Positions 17,473 to 26,701 of a stretch of DNA of 58,993 nucleotides are shown in pieces. Origin of the DNA: Acidobacteriota bacterium (lineage in GTDB: Bacteria > Acidobacteriota > Terriglobia > UBA7540); the NCBI GenBank assembly GCA_003165315.1, contig PLSX01000077.1, forward strand, positions 1 through 58,993, read 5' to 3'. Each line of letters begins with the position of its first letter. Within the stretch, counting starts at the first letter, position 1. A program made the position numbers and the translations under genes. The notes under the pieces were generated by a model. That model searched no databases. It was given only the letters and a program-made list of their open reading frames with translations, and was not told the origin of the DNA.

Positions 17473-18594
17473 GTGCTTAATAAGACTCCATCCAAAATGC
17501 CCGGCCGGGGGCGAAAGCCTCCGGCCGAAGTTGCAGGGGCGAAGCACGCAGCCAACACCTCAATTCGCCGCGCCTTGCTTGCATGGTATAGCTCCAACGC
17601 CCGAACTCACCCGTGGCGGGGCACAACCGATCCCTACGCCGTTTGGGTTTCGGAAATCATGCTTCAGCAGACCCAGATTGCGACGGTGACACCGTACTAT
17701 CAACGCTTTCTCAATGCCTTCCCGACTGTCTCTCATCTGGCCGAAGCACCACTGGAGAGGGTGCTGGAACTCTGGTCAGGTTTGGGGTACTACCGCCGGG
17801 CTCGCCACCTGCATCAGGCCGCTCAAGCCGTGGCTCAAATGCCAGGCGCTAAGTTTCCGGAAGACTATGCCGGCCTCCGAGCCCTCGCCGGCATCGGAGA
17901 TTACACCTCCAGGGCTATGCTCAGCATTGCCTTCAATCAACCTTACGCCGTCCTGGATGGAAACGTAGCCCGCGTGGTAGCACGCCTTTATAGCCTGCGC
18001 GGAAATCTGCACCAATCGCAGTTTCGCCGCACCGTCGAAAAGGAACTCGCAGCCCTCCTTTCGCACCGGGAACCAGGAAATTTCAATCAGGCCATGATGG
18101 AGCTTGGCCAGACGGTCTGCTTGCCACGGGGCCCGCGCTGCTCCACTTGCCCCCTGGCAAGATGGTGTGGCGGGTATCGCGGGGGCAACCCGGAGGATTT
18201 TCCCCTTGCCCGCCCTCGCCGAGCCGCCGAAACCCATCACCTGGCCGTGGCACTTATCCGCAGGGGAACAACCGTGGCCATGGTTCAAGGGCTGGAAGAA
18301 GGCTTATTGGATGACCTGTGGAATTTCCCCTCGGCACTTGGCGTCACACCATCTGAAGCTTTGGAATCCTTAAAGCAGAAAGTGCACCGACTTACCCGTG
18401 GGTCATTCACAATCGGCAGTCCATTCGGGAAATTCAGGCACACCATAACCTATCGTTCCATTCAAGGAGAGGTTTATCCTATTGAAACGGCCCGCCCCAT
18501 TTGCCACACCTCCTTGAAATGGTTTGAACTTGGAGTATTGCCGCAAGCCGCCATATCTAAATTGGCCCGCAAGATTGTGCAGAAGATTTCGTAA
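17473..18594 (+). CDS. mutY: A/G-specific adenine glycosylase MutY
   Basis: This 373-residue DNA repair enzyme removes adenine mispaired with 8-oxoguanine. The HhH-GPD core shows the catalytic Glu61 in SEIMLQQTQ, the helix-hairpin-helix (LRALAGIGDYT) and the catalytic Asp162 in LDGNVARV. The iron-sulfur loop has Cys216, Cys223, Cys226 and Cys232 with the family spacing C-x6-C-x2-C-x5-C. The C-terminal part is a NUDIX-like 8-oxoG recognition domain. The GTG at 17473 is five bases after the preceding stop, so translation may be coupled; ATG 17497 is an alternative start. Why it sits behind two VWFA genes is not clear. Confidence 0.92.
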   Translation: MLNKTPSKMPGRGRKPPAEVAGAKHAANTSIRRALLAWYSSNARTHPWRGTTDPYAVWVSEIMLQQTQIATVTPYYQRFLNAFPTVSHLAEAPLERVLELWSGLGYYRRARHLHQAAQAVAQMPGAKFPEDYAGLRALAGIGDYTSRAMLSIAFNQPYAVLDGNVARVVARLYSLRGNLHQSQFRRTVEKELAALLSHREPGNFNQAMMELGQTVCLPRGPRCSTCPLARWCGGYRGGNPEDFPLARPRRAAETHHLAVALIRRGTTVAMVQGLEEGLLDDLWNFPSALGVTPSEALESLKQKVHRLTRGSFTIGSPFGKFRHTITYRSIQGEVYPIETARPICHTSLKWFELGVLPQAAISKLARKIVQKIS

Positions 18595-18775
18595 GCGCGG
18601 TAGGCTCATCGCGCAGCAGCCTCCCGCGCGCCGACTGAGTGAAAGTTCTTGGGGGTAAGTCGACGTATACTCCCATCATTCAAAGATTCGTCGATCAACT
18701 TCAGTCAGGAAACGAAAAGAGTCAGGGAAAGGTGCTCGGGTTCCGCGGTACGGCACTTTCGCCGCGAAAGAGGGG

Positions 18776-19150
18776 ATGCTGCGCATGGATAATGCCAGTG
18801 GGCAGGAACCCGTTGTGGCTTCGCCCGGCGGGAAACGGTCTACCAGGGTCGGCTTGCTATTCCAAATCATTCCGCTGGTCCTTGCCGTTCCAGCGGTGGC
18901 TTGGGGCGTTTTCATAGTGTGGGCCACGGCTTTCCCCCCACCCTGCGGAGATTCTTCAGGCCTTGTCCCTCTGGGTGTGGTCGAGTGCTGGTTTGTCGAT
19001 TTGCCGGTTGGCTTGCTGGCTCTCGGGATAGGATCGTTCCTCAAGAAAGGTTCCCGTCGCCTTCGCCGAATTTGCCTTGTCGCTGCCGCCGTGGTCCTCT
19101 TCCTCCCCATCACCGCCAGCATCATCTTGCACAGATGGCATTGCCCCTGA
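18776..19150 (+). CDS. small membrane protein, function unknown
   Basis: This is a 124-residue open frame with a polar, basic N-terminus (about 30 residues) and three predicted membrane helices (about 26-52, 66-87 and 96-117). A basic linker, KKGSRRLRR, separates the last two. The first helices would place the CGDSSGLVPLGVVEC loop outside. The start could be ATG 18776 or ATG 18785. No family is recognised. Nothing in the flanks indicates its function. Confidence 0.5.
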   Translation: MLRMDNASGQEPVVASPGGKRSTRVGLLFQIIPLVLAVPAVAWGVFIVWATAFPPPCGDSSGLVPLGVVECWFVDLPVGLLALGIGSFLKKGSRRLRRICLVAAAVVLFLPITASIILHRWHCP

Positions 19151-19246
19151 AATAGGCCTGATTCTCGGAATTATCCCTACCCCTCGGCTGTCGCCAGATT
19201 ATCCGCAAATTTCAGAAGTTTTTCCGCCTGCGTCAACACCGACTCT

Positions 19247-20026
19247 TTATGATTCCAGAATGCGGCCAAGAAGGCGGTCCCAGAAAGATTTCGAGGCATC
19301 TGTCATTACCGGAACGGGGAGCCGTGCGCAAAAATCCTGAGCGATGCCAACAAAGTGAGTAATTGTGCCCCAGTTTGGCGTTGCCGGCAAATGAGCATGT
19401 AGGTGCAGGCCAAACGAGTCGCGCCAAGCCAGGATCTCCTGTGGGGCGACTGCATCCGAAGGCCATTTCAGAATCCGTTCGGCAAGTCCAGCGTCGATTG
19501 GGACTTGTGGAATTCTCTGCGTCAGCGACAAAATCTGGTAGGCCGCATCGAACGACGGCAGCCCGCTTGGCGTCTCCTGAGCGTCCCGAAAAAAACCGCC
19601 CGCGCTGGCGGCAGTGGCACTGAATTCCGCCATCCGAGCCAGCGTATCGGAAGATATGCGAGGGGCGAGGAGACTTGATTCCCGGCTGCCCAGTTTGTGG
19701 GGAAACATCGCCAAATCCATTTCGCCCGCCAAACTCGGAAAATGAAGCCCCAGCCTGACCGTCCAGCCCTTATCTTCTGCATTGGCGCCGCCTGTTTTTA
19801 GAACCCATGGCAATCCACTACGAGTCCACCCGTCAATACGAAACGCTGTGGGATCGCCAAGCCACCGCCGCGAGTGAAACGCCCACCCGCGGCGTGAAGC
19901 TTCAGACTTGATCTCATGGATAATCCGCCGGCGTCCCCGGGTCAGAAGCGCATAGAGACTTAATGGGACACCCAGCGTGACCGCAGCCATAATCGCCACA
20001 AGCAAAGAGGGAGGAATTGACTTCAT
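19247..20026 (-). CDS. membrane-anchored hypothetical protein
   Basis: This is a 259-residue protein from the ATG at 20026, which is preceded by AGAAGG. It has one N-terminal membrane helix (SLLVAIMAAVTLGVPLSLYAL) followed by a cytoplasmic soluble part with many Trp (residues 40-250). No motif of a known enzyme is seen. The ATG overlaps the TGA of a small upstream frame (ATGA), so it may be translationally coupled to that frame. The promoter probably lies in the divergent spacer shared with the transglutaminase gene. Confidence 0.6.
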   Translation of the reverse strand: MKSIPPSLLVAIMAAVTLGVPLSLYALLTRGRRRIIHEIKSEASRRGWAFHSRRWLGDPTAFRIDGWTRSGLPWVLKTGGANAEDKGWTVRLGLHFPSLAGEMDLAMFPHKLGSRESSLLAPRISSDTLARMAEFSATAASAGGFFRDAQETPSGLPSFDAAYQILSLTQRIPQVPIDAGLAERILKWPSDAVAPQEILAWRDSFGLHLHAHLPATPNWGTITHFVGIAQDFCARLPVPVMTDASKSFWDRLLGRILES

Positions 20027-20199
20027 AACCTTCTGCCATTGGCAGAGCTTGTATGGCGGGACACAAGACCAAACCGCAACCGCTTCCTCCAATTTTGGGC
20101 ATCAATGTGCATTTTCCAGACGGTTCCTGCCCCGGATATCTCCTGGCCATGATGATAGGTGCAGGTTACCACTTTTCCGGCCCTATCAGGAGCACCCAT
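20023..20199 (-). CDS. small basic ORF coupled to the downstream membrane protein gene
   Basis: This is a 58-codon frame (MGAPDRAGKVVTCTYHHG to SSANGRRL) whose TGA overlaps the ATG of the next gene by four bases, ATGA. Its own ATG at 20199 has no good ribosome site. The nearby AAGGAG instead serves an ATG at 20213 that opens a 15-codon leader ending at 20166 in another frame. The protein-like composition and the overlap argue for a real gene. Either the leader is the true start, with a small frame error, or the leader couples translation. Confidence 0.35.
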   Translation of the reverse strand: MGAPDRAGKVVTCTYHHGQEISGAGTVWKMHIDAQNWRKRLRFGLVSRHTSSANGRRL

Positions 20200-20341
20200 T
20201 GCATCACACCCATAATTTTCTCCTTTCAAGTTTCCCCTTGTCGCTACCGACTTTTCGCAAGCGCGGCGCCTGACTCCAGACACCTCGCGCGCAGACCATT
20301 TCTGAAATACAATGGGATCGTTGACCGGGTCACACGAGCCC

Positions 20342-22546
20342 ATGGGCAAAAAAGCACAAGTCGCCTCCACCGACACTCAGCAGCGGCAGTCACACATCAG
20401 CGTGCAGCGATACTTTGAGATATCCCTACTCATCATGCTGGCCACGGGTTTCCTAACCGTTGCCACTACGGGCAAACTGGATGCGATTTCCATTGCCGTT
20501 GTGTTTAGTGCGTTGGGCATCAAATTGTGGAGCCACATCCGGGGTTTGGATTATTCTCTCGCTCCCAAGACCGTCACACGGATTTCCATCTTCTACATTT
20601 TCTTCTACGGCCTGGATTTCCTGATCTTCGCCAGTGGGCCCAGTCCCATTGACCGCATGCTGGCCGCCACAGTTCATCTGGTGCTTTTCACCGCCGTCAT
20701 CAAGATCTTCTCGGCCCGAACCTATCGGGATTACGGATATCTGGCAGCCCTTTCGTTCCTGATGATGCTGGCCAGCGCAGTCCTCACCATCGGCACCACG
20801 TTTCTGGTATTTTTCACACTCTATGTGCTCTTCGCCATTTCCACCTTCATCAGCTATGAAATAAAACGCGGGGTGGAATCGGCCGCGCGGGCTCCGGAAG
20901 GCCCTTTCCGCCTGCCTGACCAGAATCGCCGTGCACTGGAAAAGGCGTTGATGACGGCGGCGGTGGGCCTGGCATTGGGCATCTTCCTTCTGGCTGCAGT
21001 CCTGTTTTTTGTTATCCCCCGATATCGCACGGGTTACCTCACCGCGCTCTCCACCCAGGCCCAAAATATCACGGGGTTCTCTGAAACTGTCAATCTGGGA
21101 GACATTCGCAAGATCATGCGCTCACCCATGGTGGTGATGCGCGTCATTCCGGAGGAAAACCCCCGCTCCTATATTGGTGTCAAGTGGCGCGGCGTCACGC
21201 TGAACAGCTTTAACGGCAAAAAGTGGTTCAACGACAATGCGGACCGTATTTCCGTTCCGCCGGAGTCGTCTCAACGGTTTCTGGTCCCGCCACCGGTTGG
21301 ATGGGATCACCGCCCGCACCGCCCGTTGCGCTATCGCATTTTGCGCGCGTCGCTCTCCACCGATGTGCTCTTCGCCGCAGCCGAGCCGCGGGAGCTTTCC
21401 GGTGTGCGCTTGCTCAGCATGGATGAATCCGGCTCCCTGCATAATCCTCAAAACGTCAGCCTCCCGTTTGCCTACGACGTTGTTTCTGACACGGGACTTC
21501 CACTGGCGAGCCAGCTTGAGACCGCCTCTACGCAGTATCCAAGTGATATTCAACTGGTCTATCTTCGCCTGCCCCATACCATCGATCCACGCGTCAGCGA
21601 ATTGGCGCGTACGCTTACGGCCTCAGCCACCAACAATTATGCGCGCGCGATCGCCATCCAATCCTATCTGCGCAACAATTTTCAATATACTCTGGACCCG
21701 CCTGCCATTGAGCCGGAAGATCCTGTGGGAAGTTTCCTGTTCCGGTCAAAGTCCGGCTATTGCGAGTATTTTGCCGCCGCTATGGCCGTGATGCTGCGCA
21801 CACTAAACGTTCCCTCGCGCCTGGTCAATGGATTCCAAACGGGATCTTACAATCGATTCGGCAAAGACTTTGTGGTACGCGCCCGCGACGCCCATAGCTG
21901 GGTGGAAGTTTACTTTACCGGGTTTGGGTGGATTCCCTTCGATCCCACGCCCGCTGATCCCCATCCTGTTCTGCCAGGAGAATGGGACGACTATGTCGAT
22001 ACCGCGGCGCTCTTCTGGAATGAATGGGTCATCAACTATGACTTTGGACACCAGGTGCAATTGGCCCGGGAGGTGGAGCAGGATTCGCGCAACTTCCAGC
22101 AGGTCATTCGCCAGCGCTCGGAGGGCCTGAAGCGCCGGGGAATTCGAGCCGCCTTTCGGGTCGAAGGCTGGCTGATGTCCCACAAGCTGCTCGTCCTGGT
22201 CATCATGCTGACCGTTTTGGCCTGCTTGATCCTGAGCGACAAATCGGGGACTCTGGCGGAATTGCGATTTCGACTGGCCTGGAGATTTGCCCGGCGCGAT
22301 GCGGCACTGAAGCCTCGTGAAGCATCACTCACTTATCAGCGCCTTCTGCACGCGTTGCAGAGAAATGGCTATCGCAAGAAACCCTCACAAACTCCGCGCG
22401 AGTTTGCGTTTTCGTTCCTGGGAACTCCCTGGGGCCCAAGTGTAATGGAATTCACCAAGCTGTATAATATGCTCCGCTACGGGCAGGCACCCATCTCCTT
22501 TGCCCGTCTAAGACAGATTCTGCAGGAAATTACGAGAAGCAAGTAG
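20342..22546 (+). CDS. TgpA-like membrane transglutaminase (DUF3488/transglutaminase core)
   Basis: This 734-residue protein has a membrane-embedded N-terminal part (about six helices up to residue 230), a periplasmic region, and a transglutaminase-like core. The catalytic triad is Cys474 in SGYCEYFAAAMA, His518 in RDAHSWVEV and Asp534 in IPFDPTPA. One further helix (about 615-640) and a DUF4129-like cytoplasmic tail follow. The fold is that of Pseudomonas aeruginosa TgpA, an essential protein of unclear substrate that often pairs with MoxR and DUF58 genes. No such partner is next to it here. The ATG at 20342 is preferred over ATG 20312 because the extra ten residues are atypical; neither has a strong ribosome site. 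Confidence 0.85.
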   Translation: MGKKAQVASTDTQQRQSHISVQRYFEISLLIMLATGFLTVATTGKLDAISIAVVFSALGIKLWSHIRGLDYSLAPKTVTRISIFYIFFYGLDFLIFASGPSPIDRMLAATVHLVLFTAVIKIFSARTYRDYGYLAALSFLMMLASAVLTIGTTFLVFFTLYVLFAISTFISYEIKRGVESAARAPEGPFRLPDQNRRALEKALMTAAVGLALGIFLLAAVLFFVIPRYRTGYLTALSTQAQNITGFSETVNLGDIRKIMRSPMVVMRVIPEENPRSYIGVKWRGVTLNSFNGKKWFNDNADRISVPPESSQRFLVPPPVGWDHRPHRPLRYRILRASLSTDVLFAAAEPRELSGVRLLSMDESGSLHNPQNVSLPFAYDVVSDTGLPLASQLETASTQYPSDIQLVYLRLPHTIDPRVSELARTLTASATNNYARAIAIQSYLRNNFQYTLDPPAIEPEDPVGSFLFRSKSGYCEYFAAAMAVMLRTLNVPSRLVNGFQTGSYNRFGKDFVVRARDAHSWVEVYFTGFGWIPFDPTPADPHPVLPGEWDDYVDTAALFWNEWVINYDFGHQVQLAREVEQDSRNFQQVIRQRSEGLKRRGIRAAFRVEGWLMSHKLLVLVIMLTVLACLILSDKSGTLAELRFRLAWRFARRDAALKPREASLTYQRLLHALQRNGYRKKPSQTPREFAFSFLGTPWGPSVMEFTKLYNMLRYGQAPISFARLRQILQEITRSK

Positions 22547-22639
22547 ATATTGAAAGGGTTTCCGCTAACTGCTGCCGGCTTAAAGGGAGCTTTCCAGCGG
22601 AAAGCTGGATGCTGACTGCTGAGGGCTTGAGTGCTGTTG

Positions 22640-23383
22640 CTATGGAATCGACTTCCCGCCATCGACAACAAATACTTGACCGGTTATAAAATCGCTGTGG
22701 GTGGCGAGGAACAGAACTGTCTGCGCAATGTCTTCCGCTCCCCCTGCTTTGTGCAGTGGTATGGCCCGAATCATCATGCGGACCGCATCATTCTGCTCTT
22801 CTTCCGGGAAGCGAATAGTTCCCGGGGCCACGCTGTTCACTCGAATGGTCGGAGCCAAGGCTTTCGCCAGCGTGCGCGTGAGGGAAATAAGGCCAGCCTT
22901 TGACGCACAATAGTGCATGTACGTCGGCCAGGACTGCAATCCGCCAAGTGAGGAGATATTGATAATGTTTCCTTTCCCCTGCCGCATCATTATTCGCGCC
23001 GCCGCCTGAGCGCAGAAGAAAGGACCTTTCAAATTAGCCCCCAGGACGCGGTCAAAATCCTCTTCAACCAGTTCGTCCCAGGTCTTGGGGAAAAAGACTC
23101 CGGCATTATTGACGAGCAGATCCAAGCTGCCGAAGCGCTTTTCGATGGCGCGGAACATCGACGCCACCTGCTTTGGGCGCGAGACATCCGCGCGAAGAGC
23201 CAAGGAGCGCACCCCCATCGCTGCAATCTCGCGCACAGTCGCCTGGGCGTCCGCCCGCGAGTGGTTATAATTAACAATGACGTTGGCGCCGGCCTGGCCA
23301 AGGGTCAGGGCGATAGCTCGGCCAATTCGTTTCCCACCGCCGGTTACCAGCGCCACTTGGTCTTGCAATAGAAGTTTGCTCAT
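22640..23383 (-). CDS. short-chain dehydrogenase/reductase (FabG-like)
   Basis: This 247-residue cytoplasmic oxidoreductase of the classical SDR family contains TGGGKRIGRAI (cofactor loop), NNAGVF, the catalytic Ser in NISSLGG and YxxxK as YMHYCASKAG, plus the late PGTI segment. The arrangement fits a 3-oxoacyl-reductase-like or pteridine-reductase-like member with NAD(P)H. The substrate is not deducible. It is convergent with the transglutaminase gene and divergent from the CoA-binding gene. Confidence 0.85.
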   Translation of the reverse strand: MSKLLLQDQVALVTGGGKRIGRAIALTLGQAGANVIVNYNHSRADAQATVREIAAMGVRSLALRADVSRPKQVASMFRAIEKRFGSLDLLVNNAGVFFPKTWDELVEEDFDRVLGANLKGPFFCAQAAARIMMRQGKGNIINISSLGGLQSWPTYMHYCASKAGLISLTRTLAKALAPTIRVNSVAPGTIRFPEEEQNDAVRMMIRAIPLHKAGGAEDIAQTVLFLATHSDFITGQVFVVDGGKSIP

Positions 23384-23486
23384 AATGCCTCATTGGCTGA
23401 ACGCCTAAGGGCATCCTCGTGGGGCGGACCTATTGTCTCTTGCATCCTTTGGAAGAATGCCCTAAATTCACCCGCGAGGTGAACCC

Positions 23487-23975
23487 ATGCGTGACGCGTC
23501 GATAAAAGATATTACCAAATTCCTAGGATGCAGGAGAATCGCCTTCGTGGGTGTCTCCCGTGATCCCGAACATTTTTCGCGCGGTCTCTTCCGCGAGTTC
23601 CTGGCGAAAGGATACGACGCCGTCCCTGTAAACCCCCAGGCAGCGGAGATCGAGGAGCATAAGTGTTTTAGCCGCATTCTCGACGTCACCCCCCGGGTGG
23701 AAGCCGCACTGCTCTTAACCGGCGTACCGGATGCAACGGATGAAGCCGTGATCGAATGCCAACAAGCCGGCATCCGTAATGTCTGGATTTACAAATCCGT
23801 GCCCGAGAGCGATTTCCATGAACAGGCAAAGGAAATTTCCCGCTCCCAGGGTGCTTCAGTGGTGGAAGGCCATTGCCCGTTCATGTTCCTTCCCCACCCC
23901 GCGCTGATCCACCGGGTCCACCGCTTCATCACTAAAGTGGCGGGAGATTACCCCTCTAACCCTCGCGGGAACTGA
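23487..23975 (+). CDS. CoA-binding protein
   Basis: This 162-residue single-domain protein has a Rossmann-type CoA-binding fold (residues 12-115) with IAFVGVSRDPEHFSRGLFREF at the start, the VPVNPQ strand and a late GHCPFMFL segment. These are typical of the CoA_binding_2 family related to the succinyl-CoA ligase alpha N-domain. It has no catalytic domain, so it may be a CoA sensor or carrier. The ribosome site GAGGTGA is five bases before the ATG. The last 28 bases overlap tail to tail with the tryptophanase gene. Confidence 0.8.
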   Translation: MRDASIKDITKFLGCRRIAFVGVSRDPEHFSRGLFREFLAKGYDAVPVNPQAAEIEEHKCFSRILDVTPRVEAALLLTGVPDATDEAVIECQQAGIRNVWIYKSVPESDFHEQAKEISRSQGASVVEGHCPFMFLPHPALIHRVHRFITKVAGDYPSNPRGN

Positions 23976-25351
23976 GATTCGACCGACTTGTCCGTGGTAG
24001 GCAGAGGTTCCAATCGCGCCGTGAAATGACGCAAAAACGGCGCTTCGTAGGTCAATCGCATCCCGAGAATCCGCTCTCGGCGCTTCCAGACTTCCAGAAT
24101 CACTTCGATAACGTAATCGATGTGGCTCTGCGTGTAGACACGCCTGGGTATTGCCAGGCGCACAAGATCCATCTTCGCCGCCGCGCCGAACATCAACGAT
24201 CCGATTTCAACCGAGCGGATTCCGCCTTCCAAGTAAAGTTCCGCCGCCAGTGCCACGCCCGGAAACTGCTCCGTAGGAATGTGCGGAAGAAACGCACGGG
24301 CATCGAGATAGATAGCATGTCCACCCGGCGGCTGCACGATGGGCACTCCCGCGTCAGAAATGTGAGTCCCGAGATAACCCGTCGAGACGATGCGGTAGTG
24401 GAGATAATCCTCTTCCAACACCTCCTCCACGCCAACGGCAATTGCCTCAAGGTCGCGGCCAGCCAGCCCGCCGTATGTCGGATAGCCTTCGGTCAAGATC
24501 AATAGGTTCTTTTCTTGCTGAGCAATCACATCATCGTTGGTGCAAAGGAAGCCACCGATATTCGCGAGTCCGTCCTTCTTCGCGGACATTGTGCAGCCGT
24601 CACCCAGTTGGAACATTTCCTGCGCGATTGCCTTGGGCGTTTTGGACTCGTAACCTTGCTCACGCAGCTTGATGAAATAGGCGTTCTCAGCAAAGCGGCA
24701 CGCGTCAAAGTAAAGCGGAATTCCATTGCGCCGGCAGACCGCGCTGACCGCCTGCATATTCTCCATCGAGACCGGCTGGCCCCCGCCTGAATTATTGGTA
24801 ATGGTCAGCATTACCAGTGGGACACGCCCACGCCCGACGCGCCCAATAACCTCTTCAAGTGCCGCCACGTCCATGTTCCCTTTGAACGGATGAACAAACG
24901 ACGGCTGCTTACCTTCAGCAACCGGCAGGTCCAGCGCCTCAGCGCCTACAAATTCCACATTGGCGCGCGTGGTATCGAAATGAGTGTTGTTCGGAACCAC
25001 GTCGCCCTTCTTGCACATGACATTGAACAGAATGCGCTCGGCCGCCCGCCCCTGATGGGTGGGAATCACGTGTCGGTATCCGAAAATGCCTTGCACGGAA
25101 TTGCGAAAGCGGTCAAAACTTTTGCTGCCTGCATAGCTTTCGTCGCCCTCCATGATGGCCGCCCATTGATGCGTGGACATGGCGCCAGTCCCGGAATCCG
25201 TCAGCAGATCAATCAGCACTTCGTCCGCCGGTAACAGGAAAAGATTGTAATAGGCCATACGGAGTGAGCGCCCACGCTCCTCCCTCGTCGTCCAGTGAAG
25301 AGGTTCAACGCTCTTGATTCTGAATGGCTCAATGATGGTTCGAATGGGCAT
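23948..25351 (-). CDS. tnaA: tryptophanase (L-tryptophan indole-lyase)
   Basis: This 467-residue PLP enzyme of the beta-eliminating lyase family splits tryptophan into indole, pyruvate and ammonia. Key features are the PLP-lysine in SAKKDGLANIGGFL and the invariant TITNNSGGGQPVSM and AGVPIVQPPGGHA segments. It reads as a tryptophanase rather than tyrosine phenol-lyase: the segment is FDTTRAN, with Asp where the phenol-lyase has Thr, and the end is LRHFTAR, with His where the phenol-lyase has Phe. The ATG follows GGGAG at six bases. The neighbours give no permease. Indole in an acidobacterium may act as a signal or simply reflect catabolism; this is inference. Confidence 0.88.
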   Translation of the reverse strand: MPIRTIIEPFRIKSVEPLHWTTREERGRSLRMAYYNLFLLPADEVLIDLLTDSGTGAMSTHQWAAIMEGDESYAGSKSFDRFRNSVQGIFGYRHVIPTHQGRAAERILFNVMCKKGDVVPNNTHFDTTRANVEFVGAEALDLPVAEGKQPSFVHPFKGNMDVAALEEVIGRVGRGRVPLVMLTITNNSGGGQPVSMENMQAVSAVCRRNGIPLYFDACRFAENAYFIKLREQGYESKTPKAIAQEMFQLGDGCTMSAKKDGLANIGGFLCTNDDVIAQQEKNLLILTEGYPTYGGLAGRDLEAIAVGVEEVLEEDYLHYRIVSTGYLGTHISDAGVPIVQPPGGHAIYLDARAFLPHIPTEQFPGVALAAELYLEGGIRSVEIGSLMFGAAAKMDLVRLAIPRRVYTQSHIDYVIEVILEVWKRRERILGMRLTYEAPFLRHFTARLEPLPTTDKSVESQFPRGLEG

Positions 25352-25594
25352 GTGCTACTCCCGGGCTTAACTGGCTGGAGGGCCTTCTTCCTGGCGCTGG
25401 CGATCTATTCCAATGTGATTCTACTCCAATACGGGACCTGCATATAGGGATGGGCGTAGCCCGTCGCTTCCGCAACTCCTCAACATGGATTAGAACTTAA
25501 GATGTAGTGTCAATCTATGGGCTGACAAATGGCGGGCGGGCCCCCTGACCTTGACGCCTCTCCACCCTTGCTCTTAGAATCCCATCAGGCGCTG

Positions 25595-25867
25595 ATGATT
25601 GAAGTTGTGCTCTACACCAAGCCCGGATGCTGTCTGTGCGATACCGTCAAAATACAGCTCGCCAGACTGCGCACCGTGCAAGCGTTTGAATTCCGGGAAG
25701 TCAACATCCTGGATGATGCTACTGCATTCGCTGAGTTTCACGAGCAGATTCCGGTGGTCTTTATCGACGGCCGGAAGGCGTTCAAGTATCATTTGGATGA
25801 GAAGGCATTTTTGCGGCGGCTCCAGGCACGGCCCTCGCAGGGAGAAAAGGCGGAACATGGAAGTTGA
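25595..25867 (+). CDS. glutaredoxin-like thioredoxin-fold protein
   Basis: This is a 90-residue protein from the ATG at 25595 (an in-frame ATG at 25529 would add 22 unlikely residues). The redox motif is C12-C-L-C15 in YTKPGCCLCDTVK, and the cis-Pro appears as IPVVFIDG. It is of the small glutaredoxin/DUF836-like group. Its stop overlaps the start of the BshB1-like gene by 11 bases, so the two are co-translated. This suggests that it works on bacillithiol disulphides (a bacilliredoxin-like role), which is inference from context. Confidence 0.75.
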   Translation: MIEVVLYTKPGCCLCDTVKIQLARLRTVQAFEFREVNILDDATAFAEFHEQIPVVFIDGRKAFKYHLDEKAFLRRLQARPSQGEKAEHGS

Positions 25868-26570
25868 TATCCTCACCATTGCGGCCCACCCGGACGACGT
25901 TGAGATCACATGTGGGGGCACGGTCATCAAGATGACGGAAGCGGGTTATCGCGTGGGAATTCTCGACCTCACGGCGGGAGAAAGCGGCACACGCGGAAGT
26001 GCGGCTTTGCGTGAAAAAGAAGCTCGCCGCGCCGCGGAGGTCCTGGGAGTGGTCCACCGTGAGAACCTTAATATCCCCGATGCCGGAGTGGAAAACAATC
26101 GCGAGAATAAATTAAAGGTTGCGCAGAAGATTCGCGACTTCAAGCCCCACACGGTGATTCTGCCCTATTGGAAAGGCCGCCACCCTGATCACTACACCAC
26201 CGGGCACCTGGGATACGAGGCCTGCTTCCTGGCGGGGCTCGCCAAGCTTCCGCTGGCAGGAAAGCCCCATCGCCCTTTTAAGATCATCTACGCCTCGCAG
26301 TACGTCCCTACTGTGCGGCCATCGTTCGTGGTGGACATCACTCTGCAATACGAAAAGAAACTCAAAGCCATCTTCTGCTTTTCCTCGCAGTTTTCTCCAC
26401 CCAAGGAATTGCAGAATCTCTTCCCTTCGCGGAGCGAAATCAATGCTCGCATGGGCTCGGAAGCCCGTCACTTCGGCCATATGATCGGCGTCCGCTATGG
26501 TGAACCCTTTGTGATGCGCGAGACGGCGGAAGTCAACGATATCGTTAAGATCCCAGTGAAGTCAATTTAG
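25857..26570 (+). CDS. bshB1: bacillithiol biosynthesis deacetylase BshB1-like
   Basis: This 237-residue zinc deacetylase of the PIG-L family matches the BshB1 group: AAHPDDVEITCGGTV (zinc ligands His11 and Asp14) near the start, then TAGESGTRGSAALREKEA, an invariant LTxGExGTRG-type segment, and HPDHYTTGH with the third ligand. It should remove acetyl from GlcNAc-malate, giving glucosaminyl-malate for bacillithiol. The start ATG at 25857 overlaps the glutaredoxin-like gene. No bshA or bshC is in the window. A lipid-linked or mycothiol-type substrate is less likely given the close match to the BshB1 pattern. Confidence 0.85.
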   Translation: MEVDILTIAAHPDDVEITCGGTVIKMTEAGYRVGILDLTAGESGTRGSAALREKEARRAAEVLGVVHRENLNIPDAGVENNRENKLKVAQKIRDFKPHTVILPYWKGRHPDHYTTGHLGYEACFLAGLAKLPLAGKPHRPFKIIYASQYVPTVRPSFVVDITLQYEKKLKAIFCFSSQFSPPKELQNLFPSRSEINARMGSEARHFGHMIGVRYGEPFVMRETAEVNDIVKIPVKSI

Positions 26571-26701
26571 AAAGAAGTTGTCAATTGGTCGGTCGTCAGT
26601 AGATTCAAAAGTTTAAATGGTGGACTTTAAGCGATAAAGCTAATATGCAACACTGCCATTTATCCTCTACCCTTCACTTTTCGAAAGCATGAGGTTGTCT
26701 C

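Noticed and set aside
23948..25351. tyrosine phenol-lyase
   Set aside because: The two diagnostic positions carry Asp and His as in tryptophanase, not Thr and Phe.
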